Source of the DNA: Candidatus Saccharimonadota bacterium
GTDB lineage: Bacteria > Patescibacteriota > Saccharimonadia > Saccharimonadales > Saccharimonadaceae
Reading direction: 5' to 3'
Assembly: GCA_027492465.1 (NCBI GenBank)
Contig: JAPUET010000024.1
Coordinates: 1-64,000, forward strand
DNA length: 64,000 nt
Below, piece by piece: positions 52,161 through 61,400 of the stretch (position 1 is the first letter of the stretch; each line of letters begins with the position of its first letter). Made by a program: the position numbers and the translations under genes. Under the pieces are notes generated by a model. That model had not been told where the DNA came from and searched no databases. It saw only the letters and a list, made by a program, of their open reading frames with translations.

Positions 52161-53345
52161 CTACAGGCTTGTCGGTAGCGATGCGCTTAGATTGCGATTG
52201 CCCTCTTCCGTGATGAGTATTGCGTCTTCTAACCGCATACCTATGCCTTCATCGATAATATAAATACCTGGTTCAACCATGATTACCATGCCCGGCTCAA
52301 AATACCGCGCTCCGCCTAGGCTGTCGTGAGGATCCACACCAAGACCATGACTAATAGCGTGTGGGAAAAAGTTACGGTATGCAGCCTGGTCATCTCTATC
52401 TTCTAACAAGCCTAGCTTCTCAAGCGCTGTCTTCATAATGTCATCACTTGCCTTTATGTAGTCCCCCACAGAGGTACCCGGTTTTAACAGCTCAATGATT
52501 TGCCGATGCGCTTCCTCTACGGCACTATGCACCTCTTTTTGACGCTTAGTTGGCCTGCGACAATAGGTTCGCGTTAAGTCAGCCGAGTAACCATCTACTC
52601 GTGCGCCTACATCAATCAAGATCATATCACGAGCATGTACTTTTGAAGTGTTGTCCGCGTAATGTAGCGTGCAAGCATTGCTACCTGCGGCAACTATAGG
52701 AGTATAGGCATAATGGGCATTTTGCCGGCGAATATGATATGAGAATTCAGCTTCGATCTCATATTCAGTGTTCAATGTATCCAATTTGTCTCTCACCTTT
52801 GAAAATGCTTGAGTGGTAACGGCAAACGCCCGCTCTAACCGTGCAATTTCTTCAGGTTGTTTGATAGCTCGTAACTCTGCGAGTAGCTTTGTGCAATCTT
52901 GCACTGCATCAAAAACCCTACTAAGCTGCCCCCAGAGTGTACGCTGTGCAGGATTAACGACAAATTCATAACCACTCGGCTCTTTGATAGTACTCACAAC
53001 AGCATGCTTGCGGTGAAGTTGTCTCAGATATACTTCAAAATCCTTAGCACTAATAATCTCATCGGCACCGCTGATAGTTTTTACTGTTAAGTCGTCAGCT
53101 TCGCCGTTAAATATTATATCGACCTCGCTTCTCATTGGACGAACTAGAGTTGTGTGTCGGCGCGCACCATCAATAATTACTTTCCATCCTGACTCAGTAA
53201 TACCTGTTAGCCACCAAAAAGACGACTCTTGCTGGAATGGCACTTCCATGTCGCCAGACAACTGGACCATGTCATATGCCGTTAGTATCAAGAGTTGGCC
53301 GTTAGCTTTTTTATACAGTCTTTCCCTATTTTGTTGGTGTAACAT
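52161..53345 (-). CDS. M24 family aminopeptidase P-type peptidase
   Basis: 394 aa. N-terminal creatinase-like domain and C-terminal pita-bread fold. Metal ligands can be seen in ILIDVGARVDGYSADLTRTY (two Asp), AISHGLGVDPHD (His), VEPGIYI and GMRLEDAILI (two Glu). Cleaves Xaa-Pro N-termini. Start 53345: a TACAAT box ends 7 nt upstream and the longer frame overlaps uvrC. Confidence 0.92.
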   Translation of the reverse strand: MLHQQNRERLYKKANGQLLILTAYDMVQLSGDMEVPFQQESSFWWLTGITESGWKVIIDGARRHTTLVRPMRSEVDIIFNGEADDLTVKTISGADEIISAKDFEVYLRQLHRKHAVVSTIKEPSGYEFVVNPAQRTLWGQLSRVFDAVQDCTKLLAELRAIKQPEEIARLERAFAVTTQAFSKVRDKLDTLNTEYEIEAEFSYHIRRQNAHYAYTPIVAAGSNACTLHYADNTSKVHARDMILIDVGARVDGYSADLTRTYCRRPTKRQKEVHSAVEEAHRQIIELLKPGTSVGDYIKASDDIMKTALEKLGLLEDRDDQAAYRNFFPHAISHGLGVDPHDSLGGARYFEPGMVIMVEPGIYIIDEGIGMRLEDAILITEEGNRNLSASLPTSL

Positions 53346-53352
53346 TATGTAT

Positions 53353-53358
53353 ATTGTA
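53353..53358 (-). promoter_or_regulatory. -10 box of the M24 peptidase
   Basis: TACAAT on the minus strand, 7 nt before the ATG at 53345, placed in the short gap behind the uvrC stop. Confidence 0.5.
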
Positions 53359-54924
53359 TCATTCTGACGTAGCAAGATAAGCTCGGATTTTCGCGGCCAA
53401 GCCAGCACTCACTACCTCGCGAAGCTCGGCCTCGCTCGCATTTGCCACGCCACGTACACTACCGAATTTACGCAATAACTTTTTGCGCGTAGCTGGGCCA
53501 ATACCCGGCACATCATCTAATTGACTTTTAGTCGCACCGCTCCGCTGCAAGGTAGTATGGTAGCTGACAGCAAAACGGTGTGACTCGTCGCGAATACGCT
53601 GGAACAATTTAGTTAATTCATCATACGGGCTAATACTATCGCCACCACGCAAATTGCGCGAGTGGCCGCCCGCGTTCAGTCGTCCCACATGCAAGTTTAC
53701 GTGATAGTATCCGCTAGATTCTAGCACACTTACGCCTGGCACGGGTTCGGCCATCAGGCGTTGTAGATGTACCTCGTTTACATGCGAACGATTTTTCGCC
53801 ACCATTAGCTCTTCATCACGTTTAGCGATACTGACTACCGGCACATTGATACCCGCCAAGTCCATCGCTTCAATCGCTGCGTTTAGCTGACCCTTGCCGC
53901 CGTCTATCAATATTAGGTCGGGCAACCCCCATGCTTTTACATTGCGCTCGGCAAACCGCCGGGTAATCGTTTCCGCCATATTTGCCGTATCGTCGTTGCG
54001 TTGGCGATTCATTTTAAACTTACGGTAGCTGGTGCGATCGCTTACGCCATTCGTGAACACTACCATACTGGCTACGACATTTTGGCCGCCGTGATGAGAT
54101 ATATCATAGCCTTCAATTCGCCCTGGCACGTGTTCCATACCTAATAATTCGCCTAGTTGCGCCAATGCCTTATCTTTAGAAATATCCATAAACTCTTTGT
54201 CGCCAAACATTATGCGCCGCTGCAACTCTTTTAAGTGGCTTAGCTTATTGCGTAAGCCGGCTGCCACCTCAAATTCTTGGTTTTTAGCGGCGCGGCGCAT
54301 ATCGCGCTCTAGCTCATTGGTAATTTTTACGCGACCACCCTCAATATAGCGAATGAGTTTTTTTAAGCTGGCTCTGTATTCCATACTTATTACGTCAAGC
54401 CCGGGTTCCAAACCAATTTGCATCTCCAGGCTAACGCGATCGCGGTGTGGTTCGCGTGTGTAGTAAGGAAACACTTTACGCAAATATTTCAGCGCCTTTT
54501 TCACGGCATAGCCGTTATAAAATGGCCCGATGTACTTTGCTCCATCGTCCGCCGGATTGCGCGTAAAACTGACGGTTGGCCACTCCGCCTTTATATCTAT
54601 CCGCACAAAAGTCTGTGATTTATCATCACGCAGCAAAATGTTATAGCGCGGCTTGTAGCGCTTTACCATTTCGCTTTCTAAAAATAGTGCATCGATTTCG
54701 CTTTCGGTTTCCACCCAATCGGTATCGTGAATTTCGTTCACCAATGCCAGAGTTTTTACATCAAAATCTTTCTTACTTTGAAAATACTGACGCACCCGAT
54801 TTTTCAGCACGGCCGCCTTACCAACGTATATAATCTCGCCGCTTTCAGCTTTATGAAAATAGACACCAGGGCTAGCAGGCAAGATTTTTAGCTTCGTTTC
54901 AAGCGCAGTATTCACACTACTCAT
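53359..54924 (-). CDS. uvrC: Excinuclease ABC subunit C
   Basis: 521 aa, shorter than the usual about 600. N-terminal GIY-YIG domain (LPASPGVYFHKAESGEIIYVGKA), UvrB-binding UVR-type region (KITNELERDMRRAAKNQEFEVAAGLRNKL), RNase H-like nuclease domain (GYDISHHGGQNVVASMVVF, DLILIDGGKGQLNAA) and C-terminal HhH (DVPGIGPATRKKLLRKFGS). Makes both cuts in nucleotide excision repair. Start at the ATG at 54924; a TTG at 54936 is possible. Confidence 0.95.
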   Translation of the reverse strand: MSSVNTALETKLKILPASPGVYFHKAESGEIIYVGKAAVLKNRVRQYFQSKKDFDVKTLALVNEIHDTDWVETESEIDALFLESEMVKRYKPRYNILLRDDKSQTFVRIDIKAEWPTVSFTRNPADDGAKYIGPFYNGYAVKKALKYLRKVFPYYTREPHRDRVSLEMQIGLEPGLDVISMEYRASLKKLIRYIEGGRVKITNELERDMRRAAKNQEFEVAAGLRNKLSHLKELQRRIMFGDKEFMDISKDKALAQLGELLGMEHVPGRIEGYDISHHGGQNVVASMVVFTNGVSDRTSYRKFKMNRQRNDDTANMAETITRRFAERNVKAWGLPDLILIDGGKGQLNAAIEAMDLAGINVPVVSIAKRDEELMVAKNRSHVNEVHLQRLMAEPVPGVSVLESSGYYHVNLHVGRLNAGGHSRNLRGGDSISPYDELTKLFQRIRDESHRFAVSYHTTLQRSGATKSQLDDVPGIGPATRKKLLRKFGSVRGVANASEAELREVVSAGLAAKIRAYLATSE

Positions 54925-54936
54925 TGTAGCGCACAA

Positions 54937-55521
54937 CTACTCGATAATTTGGTGAACATGTTCATGGAGCGCAGGCACAACTGCCATATTAAACCAGGTA
55001 TTTACCGCCCTCCATCGAAAGTTCAGCGGGCTGGGATGCACAAGCGGAAAATATGTTGGCAAGTACTCTTGGTAGGCATGCACCGTTTCGGTAAGATTGC
55101 GCTTGGCTAATTTACCGAGATAGTATTTTTGCGCATAGGCACCTACTAGAATAATCAGCTCAATATTTGGCATGTGCGCCAGTAGCTCGGGGTGCCATTT
55201 ATCGGCAAAGCTCTTACGCGGCGGCAAATCGCCATGCACACCTTTACCGGGGTAGTAAAAATCCATTGGTACCAATGCAAAAATATCCGGGTTGTAAAAT
55301 TGTTCGTCGGTCACGCCCAGCCACTCTCGCAGCAACATGCCACTCGCATCGTTCCATGGCTTAAGGGTAGTTTGCGCCTTACGCCCTGGCGCCTGGCCAA
55401 CAATCATAATGCGTGCTTTAGCCGAGGCAGTATACACTGGCACATAGCCTTTAAGCTTCATATCAGCATTCATTGGGTCGTCAATAATCGACTGATAGGT
55501 TGCCGTAAAGTAATCGCTCAT
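54937..55521 (-). CDS. Uracil-DNA glycosylase family protein
   Basis: 194 aa. VGQAPGRKAQTTLKPWNDASGMLLREWLG (near 50-78) and VHPSPLNFRWRA (near 160) are the UDG-superfamily motifs, of the branch with an uncertain substrate. Immediately upstream of uvrC by 12 nt, so probably one repair operon. Start 55521 follows a TATGAT box by 6 nt. Confidence 0.88.
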   Translation of the reverse strand: MSDYFTATYQSIIDDPMNADMKLKGYVPVYTASAKARIMIVGQAPGRKAQTTLKPWNDASGMLLREWLGVTDEQFYNPDIFALVPMDFYYPGKGVHGDLPPRKSFADKWHPELLAHMPNIELIILVGAYAQKYYLGKLAKRNLTETVHAYQEYLPTYFPLVHPSPLNFRWRAVNTWFNMAVVPALHEHVHQIIE

Positions 55522-55527
55522 ACCTTT

Positions 55528-55533
55528 ATCATA
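55528..55533 (-). promoter_or_regulatory. -10 box of the UDG-uvrC operon
   Basis: TATGAT on the minus strand ends 6 nt before the ATG at 55521. Confidence 0.5.
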
Positions 55534-55551
55534 TCGCGGCTGCAATAAAAA

Positions 55552-55580
55552 TACAGGCTGCGGTGCTACGGCAGCCTGTA
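55552..55580 (-). terminator. Terminator of the 55600 gene
   Basis: TACAGGCTGC pairs with GCAGCCTGTA; read on the minus strand it is followed by TTTTT. Confidence 0.8.
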
Positions 55581-55599
55581 AGTTGCTGTAAGATTACAA

Positions 55600-56154
55600 C
55601 TATTTTAGTCTCTTTAAGTGACCGATTCCTAATAGCACTAATATGGACATGATAACTGCACCGGCGATTGCAGCCACGCTAGCAATCTTGGCAATTACAC
55701 CAAATGTCCAAAAGGCATAGCCGCTGCCAAGTAGCATGCCGCGTAATGTTTCGCCCTGGAATAACGCCGCTTTTTGGCCAGCCAGTTTTTGGTTAGTTGG
55801 GTCTTTTTGAGCTTCGGCACTTACTTCCGAGTAAGTTTTGCCGTCAGCAATGTGCCTTAAATGCGCACCAATATAGTTGTTTGCGTATACCTTGGCCTGC
55901 TCACCAGTTGTCAGTTGCTGGCCAGCAAAACGTTCCATCTCGGCTCTATCGGTAGCGTCAAGTGACGCAAGCTCTTCGCTACCTTTTTCTGGGAAGTAAA
56001 TCTTTTGCGCCGAAAGTTGTTCAGTTACCATGCCTGTCGCAAAACTATAGCCGTACCACAACATGGCACCCGCTACTAATAACACTAGCGCTGCGGCCGA
56101 TCCCAGTAAGACGAATACCTTATCGATAGCTTTGCGTTCTGTATTTTTGGACAT
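55600..56154 (-). CDS. Hypothetical membrane protein, 184 aa
   Basis: Two membrane segments, near 13-33 and 148-175, with a helical extracytoplasmic region between (EQLSAQKIYFPEKGSEEL ... ARHIADGKTYSEVSAEAQ). Similar proteins occur in Actinobacteria; function unknown. AAGGAGTG ribosome site upstream. Confidence 0.72.
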   Translation of the reverse strand: MSKNTERKAIDKVFVLLGSAAALVLLVAGAMLWYGYSFATGMVTEQLSAQKIYFPEKGSEELASLDATDRAEMERFAGQQLTTGEQAKVYANNYIGAHLRHIADGKTYSEVSAEAQKDPTNQKLAGQKAALFQGETLRGMLLGSGYAFWTFGVIAKIASVAAIAGAVIMSILVLLGIGHLKRLK

Positions 56155-56218
56155 CGCCCACTCCTTTTATAACAATTATGCTTATGTCCTCATTGTACTA
56201 TATTGCAAGCTCACGTAG

Positions 56219-56224
56219 TAAAAT
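56219..56224 (+). promoter_or_regulatory. -10 box of the YdeI/OmdA gene
   Basis: TAAAAT ends 6 nt before the ATG at 56231. Confidence 0.42.
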
Positions 56225-56230
56225 ATAAAC

Positions 56231-56542
56231 ATGGTTAACAAGCTCCCCGCCGGTACCGTTCACACTACTCTGCCCCTGGCTTTTAAAAAGGTGTTGCTTG
56301 CCAATAAAAAAGCCCTGGCAACTTGGCAAAACATCACTCCACTTGCCCGTAACGAATGGCTATGCTGGATGCAGGAGGCCAAGCAGGCCGAAACTCGTGC
56401 ACGCCGTATTGTTCGTGCTCCTATAGAGCTCGCTGAAGGCAAGCGCCGTCCCTGCTGCTGGATTGGCTGCATTCACCGCAAAGATAAAGCCATTAGCCCA
56501 TCAGTACAGTGGGTACTCAGTAGAAAAACCAAGAGATCGTAG
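56231..56542 (+). CDS. YdeI/OmdA-family protein
   Basis: 103 aa. FKKVLLANKKALATWQNITPLARNEWLCWMQEAKQAETRARRI is the core of the YdeI/OmpD-associated family. Its C-terminus departs from the family pattern and contains CCWIGC. Function in this organism unknown. Confidence 0.8.
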   Translation: MVNKLPAGTVHTTLPLAFKKVLLANKKALATWQNITPLARNEWLCWMQEAKQAETRARRIVRAPIELAEGKRRPCCWIGCIHRKDKAISPSVQWVLSRKTKRS

Positions 56543-56599
56543 TGCCGTAGTCTACTTATGCTTGTCGGTTATTCTCACTAGTCCTATAATTTCACTACC

Positions 56600-56980
56600 A
56601 TGGAACGAGCTTTACTACTTCAGCCCTCGCGAATAGAGAATGCCGGTGTGGGTTGCTTTGCCGCTGAGCCTATCCCTACCAACGAACCTGTGCTAGGTAG
56701 TAGCGAGCGACTGCGCAAGCTTGCCCAGGCAGCCATTCATCCAGCCTACTTAAAATTCTGCGTCTACTTAGGTTCAGATCTATTCTTAGCACCAGAAGAT
56801 TTCTTGCGCATGAACATGCTGTGGTATGCCAACCACTCTAAACATCCTAACCTCACTTTTCACGGCAACAAGCTTTGGACAAATCAGCCAGTTGCTCTAG
56901 GCGACGAGTTAACATTATATTATCCGGATTTACTTACACATCCCATAAACAGAACCTGGATACGACCAGAGCATATTTAA
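56600..56980 (+). CDS. Small SET-domain protein
   Basis: 126 aa. IENAGVGCFAAEPIPTNEPV, the NMLWYANHSKHPNLTFHGNKLW core (near 74-95) and VALGDELTLYYPDL are the SET-domain landmarks (the NHS motif and the final Tyr). SET proteins methylate lysines; the substrate here is unknown. Ends 2 nt before the convergent Crp gene end. Confidence 0.82.
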   Translation: MERALLLQPSRIENAGVGCFAAEPIPTNEPVLGSSERLRKLAQAAIHPAYLKFCVYLGSDLFLAPEDFLRMNMLWYANHSKHPNLTFHGNKLWTNQPVALGDELTLYYPDLLTHPINRTWIRPEHI

Positions 56981-56982
56981 GG

Positions 56983-57639
56983 CTACGTAATAAGAAGCTG
57001 CTTCAGGTTACCTATGTTCTGAATAGTGATCAGCTTTTTATCGACAGAAATATATCCGCCGCGGATGAATTCGCGCAAAGTCTTACTGACACTTTCTCGG
57101 CTGATGTGCAGGAAGTTTGCGATTGTATCATGCGTTAGCGGCACTTGGATTTGCACTGCTTTGCCCCGCTCTTCGCCGTAATACTTTGCCATGAGAAGTA
57201 GCCAGCGGATAGCCCTACGCGTAGCAGTTGGTTCGCCCTGATATATCACCATGTCGGTCGTAAATATGCGTAAAATGAGCGTGTTTTGCAAATATTCCTT
57301 CATAAACTGGATGTTGGCATCGACCTCGCGTAAAAACACGTCGCGGTGCATGCGGTAAATGACGGTCGGCTCGATAGTCGTATACGTTAGATCGCCGTCG
57401 CTTTCGTAAAACAGCTTGTTCTGCGAAAATATCGTGTTTGGGATAAAGTATCCGAGAATTTTGCTTTCGCTATAGTCGAATACATAGCTCGCTTCCACGG
57501 CCCCTTCATCAAGAAAATACACCCACGGTTGCGGGTCGTCGGCACGTACGAACGTCTGCTTTTTTTCGTAATGCATGCGTTGGCCATGCTTCACAAAAAA
57601 GGCTTTAATTGTTTCAGGTGTCGTGATAAATGTCCTCAT
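56983..57639 (-). CDS. Crp/Fnr-family transcription regulator
   Basis: 218 aa. N-terminal cyclic-nucleotide-like domain (WVYFLDEGAVEASYVFDYSESKILGYF) and C-terminal winged helix with VPLTHDTIANFLHISRESVSKTLREFIRGGYI. No Fe-S Cys cluster, so not a classical Fnr. A perfect TGTGA-N6-TCACA box lies 32 bp upstream of its start, in the intergenic region shared with the large surface protein, suggesting control of both genes. Confidence 0.9.
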   Translation of the reverse strand: MRTFITTPETIKAFFVKHGQRMHYEKKQTFVRADDPQPWVYFLDEGAVEASYVFDYSESKILGYFIPNTIFSQNKLFYESDGDLTYTTIEPTVIYRMHRDVFLREVDANIQFMKEYLQNTLILRIFTTDMVIYQGEPTATRRAIRWLLLMAKYYGEERGKAVQIQVPLTHDTIANFLHISRESVSKTLREFIRGGYISVDKKLITIQNIGNLKQLLIT

Positions 57640-57667
57640 GTGCTGCTGATTATATCCTACAAATAAA

Positions 57668-57689
57668 TTTTGTGAAATACTTCACAAAA
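57668..57689. promoter_or_regulatory. CRP-type operator
   Basis: TTTTGTGA-AATACT-TCACAAAA, an exact match to the TGTGA-N6-TCACA palindrome of Crp-family proteins, between the divergent Crp/Fnr gene and the surface-protein gene. Confidence 0.78.
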
Positions 57690-57807
57690 ATAAATACTGT
57701 TCAGCCCCTACTTTTCAAGCGTAAGGACTTTTATACTACGAAGCAAAGGGAGTGTAGTCACTTGTAAAGCCGCAGTGGTGCTGCGAGTGATTTGTAAAAG
57801 GAGGGAT

Positions 57808-59973
57808 ATGATACAGATACAAAAGTCAAAAAGGATAGCCGACAGATTACTCGCGGCGGCAGGTATGCTGGTGCTCGGATTTGGTGTAATTACACCGATT
57901 ATCACAGCGAGCCTGGCACATGCAGCGGGCGAAGACCTATCCGCAGTTGCCAATAAAACCACTAGTAGAAATCAGTGGGTCAGCATCACTGACCTGCAGG
58001 TCAACGGCACAGGCAACGACCAGGTAAGTATCGCTGTACACGCACCAAGTGGTAAATTTGGGTTCGACGCCCAGACCGCTACTGTTACAGGGCTCAATAC
58101 CAAGTCGGTCGTCTTGACGGGCAGTCGCAACGACGTCAATCAGACACTGGCAAGCATGCGCTACCTTAATACGACCGTCGGAACCTACACTATCACGGCC
58201 GACCTAGGCAACAATGCCGGCAACGTCATTTTCAATAACGGCCCTGGTGGCAATGGTCACGCCTACATCATCGTACCGACACTCATGTCATGGCAAAACG
58301 CCAAGAATGCAGCCGAAACCTACACCTTTGGCGGCAAAACCGGCTACCTTGCCACTATCACCGGCTCAGATGAGAACCAATTCGTATGGGACCATCTGCA
58401 AGCAACCGGTTGGATGGGTGCCAACGATATCGCGACTGAAGGTGCATGGCACTGGGAGACCGGGCCCGAGGCTGGCACGCAATTTTGGAGCGGCAATGGC
58501 AGCGGCTCAGCTGTAGGTGGCAACTATACCAACTGGAATACCGGCGAACCAAACAACTCTGATGGCGGCGAAGATTGCGCCCAATTCTATACTGCCGGTA
58601 AATGGAATGATCTCAAATGCGAAACAGCTCGACCATTCGTCGTGGAATTCGGCGACGCCGGGCAGCCAATCGAACCCCTCCAAACCACGTTTGATGTCGA
58701 TGTCACTGCCCTCACACCCACCAGCGCGCCAGTCCTGGCCAGCACTACCCCAGCAAACGGTGCAGCTGGCGTCGCTACCAACACCACGCTATCTATGACC
58801 TTTGACAAACTCACCTACGGCAGCGAGGGCAACCTAAAGATTCACAATGTCACCGACGGTACCTCGCAGGATATCCTCAACCAAGAAGGTTGGAGCCATC
58901 TCGACTTTTCGGGCAACATCGTCACCGTAACCGCCCACAACTTACTGCAACCATGCAAAACCTACTCCATGGAAATTCCAAACAACCTGTTTTACTACAG
59001 CGACGGCGACACAACTGCCTACTATGAAGGCATGAATTCATCCTACGCGTGGCGCTTCAGTACGCAGTGCGATACGCCGAGCGGCTACACTGCAAACGCC
59101 GTCGCCATGCACGGCTATATCATCGACAAAACGACCGACCAGCCAGTGCCGCACGCCAAAATCAATCTATCATGCGGCGAGGGTGGCGACGTCGTTATCC
59201 AGGCCAACAGCTCCGGCGCCTATAGCTTCACCATGGGCCAACTCTACGACGCTATCGACAGCAGCTGCGCCTTTGCAATGGGCCTCGATATGTACGCCTC
59301 GGCAGACGGCTATGACTCGGGCGATATGGAATGGTCGGCATACGATAGGACCGACGACGAGTGGGAAGAGTGGATTGCCGACCACTTTGGCGGACAAGCA
59401 TTTGACTTCCACCTGGTAGGCGATGGCACTAGCCACGAAAGCGAGCCGGCAAACACTGCGACTATCACGAGTGCCACGGGTAGCAAAACCATTACGGTAA
59501 CTGTCGACGAAAGCTGTACACTATCTGACGTATCGGCCATCAATGCAGCTGCTACGAGCACCAAAGATACCGCCTATCACTACGCAACCGGCTTCGTGAA
59601 GTTCACCGCAAGCGGCTGCGATGACGGCGTCGCCCATGTACAGCTGCTCTATCACGGTGTATCGCCCGACGGCCTAACAGTACGTAAATACAACCCGACC
59701 GGCAACTCGTACTTTACGATTAGCGGCGCAACCATGACCAAGGTCAGTGAAGGCACCCTTGTAAGTTATGCCATCACCGACGACCAGGAGCTTGATATCG
59801 ATAAGACTCCGGGCGTGATTACCGACCCAGTAGGTCTTGGAGCGCTGGATAGTAACCTAGCCAACACTGGCGAGTCGCAACAAATTATTGCCATTGCCGC
59901 AAGTCTGCTTGCACTAATTGGCGTTGGTACACTCCTCTCCATTAAGCGACCGCTCGCCGTTTCGAAGCGATAA
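57808..59973 (+). CDS. LANTG-anchored surface protein with C-type lectin domain
   Basis: 721 aa from the ATG at 57808, which follows AAGGAGGGAT. Signal peptide about 8-42. A C-type-lectin-like domain at about 140-290 (SWQNAKNAAETY, GYLATITGSDENQFVWDH, WMGANDIATEG, TNWNTGEPNNSDGGEDCAQF) keeps the EPN and WND motifs. Next an Ig-like segment (LASTTPANGAAGVATNTTLSMTF), a carboxypeptidase-regulatory-like fold, then LANTGE, a hydrophobic stretch and a basic tail: a sortase-type anchor. Likely cell-surface adhesin, possibly for host attachment (inference). The gene is richer in G/C-ending codons than its neighbours. Confidence 0.9.
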   Translation: MIQIQKSKRIADRLLAAAGMLVLGFGVITPIITASLAHAAGEDLSAVANKTTSRNQWVSITDLQVNGTGNDQVSIAVHAPSGKFGFDAQTATVTGLNTKSVVLTGSRNDVNQTLASMRYLNTTVGTYTITADLGNNAGNVIFNNGPGGNGHAYIIVPTLMSWQNAKNAAETYTFGGKTGYLATITGSDENQFVWDHLQATGWMGANDIATEGAWHWETGPEAGTQFWSGNGSGSAVGGNYTNWNTGEPNNSDGGEDCAQFYTAGKWNDLKCETARPFVVEFGDAGQPIEPLQTTFDVDVTALTPTSAPVLASTTPANGAAGVATNTTLSMTFDKLTYGSEGNLKIHNVTDGTSQDILNQEGWSHLDFSGNIVTVTAHNLLQPCKTYSMEIPNNLFYYSDGDTTAYYEGMNSSYAWRFSTQCDTPSGYTANAVAMHGYIIDKTTDQPVPHAKINLSCGEGGDVVIQANSSGAYSFTMGQLYDAIDSSCAFAMGLDMYASADGYDSGDMEWSAYDRTDDEWEEWIADHFGGQAFDFHLVGDGTSHESEPANTATITSATGSKTITVTVDESCTLSDVSAINAAATSTKDTAYHYATGFVKFTASGCDDGVAHVQLLYHGVSPDGLTVRKYNPTGNSYFTISGATMTKVSEGTLVSYAITDDQELDIDKTPGVITDPVGLGALDSNLANTGESQQIIAIAASLLALIGVGTLLSIKRPLAVSKR

Positions 59974-59991
59974 TTGATACAATAGGCGCAC

Positions 59992-60843
59992 ATGACCTGG
60001 ACAATCCTCCTACTTCTCCACCTCGTCGGCCTGGTCGGCTACAGCCTACTCTTACGCAAACAGGCTGTAGCTCGCCAGTTACACCCATGGGTGCTGGCCA
60101 CACTGCTGCAAACCGGCATTATGTTGCCGATGATTATCGCCGCACCATTCTTGCCAATAGATATCAGCCGGTTTACTTTCGGCAGCATAGCACTTTCCTG
60201 TGCGGCTGTGGCGCTGAGCGTTATCATCCTTTTTTCTATCACTAAAGCACTGCATTACCTGGAAGCCAGCACGTATTCGGTCGTATACAACTTACGCATT
60301 GTCATCGCCACAGTGCTTGCCGCATTACTGCTTAGCGAAGTGCCGTCTGTATGGCAAATTGCTGGTGGCGCACTTGTGCTCGCTGCTATCGTCATCATCC
60401 GCCAGCGCGGCAGTAGTGCGGTTGCCAAGCAAGGCATTATATGGGCAGTGCTCGCGGCCGTCAGTATCAGCATCATGAACGTCATCGAAAAGCAGCTCAT
60501 CCATGACGTAGGCGTATTTACCGGTGCACCGATCATCACCGTTACAGTTGGTATAGTTATGTGGGCCGTACTACTCGCCCGCCGCTACGAACTACCGCGC
60601 AAATATATCTTCACCAAACAAATCATCGGCCTTATGGCCCTCCGCTCACTGTCTAACTGGGCGTTCATCTTCGCGCTCGCCGCCGGCGCACTCGTTAGTG
60701 TCGCTACGTTCGTTTCCGCTATCAGCGTCGTGTTGATTGTGGCTTTTGGCGCCCTCTTGCTAGGCGAACGCGACTATCTGCGGCGCAAAATTCTCGCTGC
60801 TACCCTCGCGGGGCTCGGACTGGCTACTATAATATTCGGCTAA
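59992..60843 (+). CDS. EamA/DMT-family transporter
   Basis: 283 aa, ten membrane segments in two EamA repeats (second begins near 150, WAVLAAVSISIMNVIEKQ). Exports or imports small metabolites; substrate unknown. Stop interlocks with that of convergent tag (CTAA at 60840-60843). Confidence 0.88.
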   Translation: MTWTILLLLHLVGLVGYSLLLRKQAVARQLHPWVLATLLQTGIMLPMIIAAPFLPIDISRFTFGSIALSCAAVALSVIILFSITKALHYLEASTYSVVYNLRIVIATVLAALLLSEVPSVWQIAGGALVLAAIVIIRQRGSSAVAKQGIIWAVLAAVSISIMNVIEKQLIHDVGVFTGAPIITVTVGIVMWAVLLARRYELPRKYIFTKQIIGLMALRSLSNWAFIFALAAGALVSVATFVSAISVVLIVAFGALLLGERDYLRRKILAATLAGLGLATIIFG

Positions 60844-61394
60844 GAATTATAACGAAAACAGTTCACAAGATGATCGTTTACCAGCCCAGCTGATTGCATA
60901 TAGGCGTAGATGATCGTTGAGCCAACGAAGGTGAAGCCACGTTTCTTTAAATCTTTTGAGATTGTGTCTGATAGCGCGGTCGTGGCTGGAATATCAGCGA
61001 TGGATTCTCTGCGATTGAGAATCGGCTTGCCGTCTACAAAGCTCCATAGATACCTATCAAAACTACCAAATTCTTTTTGAACCGCAAGAAAGCTTTTCGC
61101 GTTTTTGGTGGCCGAAGCAATCTTCAGGCGGTTACGGATAATGCCAGCGTTTCGCAGAAGCTCTACATGTTTTTCATTGTCGTAGCACACAACTGTCTGC
61201 GGGTCGAAGTTGTCAAAAGCTTTGCGATAATTTTCGCGCTTGGCAAGCACCGTATCCCAACTCAGCCCAGCCTGCGCCCCTTCCAAAATGAGCAGCTCAA
61301 ATAACTTCCGGTCATCATGAAGCGGCACGCCCCACTCTTCATCGTGATAGCGAACCGCCAGCTCATTTTTTGCCCAAGCACAGCGTTTTGTCAT
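60840..61394 (-). CDS. tag: DNA-3-methyladenine glycosylase I
   Basis: 184 aa. CAWAKNELAVRYHDEEWGVPLHDDRKLFELLILEGAQAGLSWDTVL at the start and GFTFVGSTIIYAYMQSAGLVNDH near the end are the Tag signature, with the zinc Cys/His pairs. Removes 3-methyladenine from DNA. Leaderless promoter and a candidate operator lie directly upstream. Confidence 0.95.
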   Translation of the reverse strand: MTKRCAWAKNELAVRYHDEEWGVPLHDDRKLFELLILEGAQAGLSWDTVLAKRENYRKAFDNFDPQTVVCYDNEKHVELLRNAGIIRNRLKIASATKNAKSFLAVQKEFGSFDRYLWSFVDGKPILNRRESIADIPATTALSDTISKDLKKRGFTFVGSTIIYAYMQSAGLVNDHLVNCFRYNS

Positions 61395-61400
61395 AGCTTA

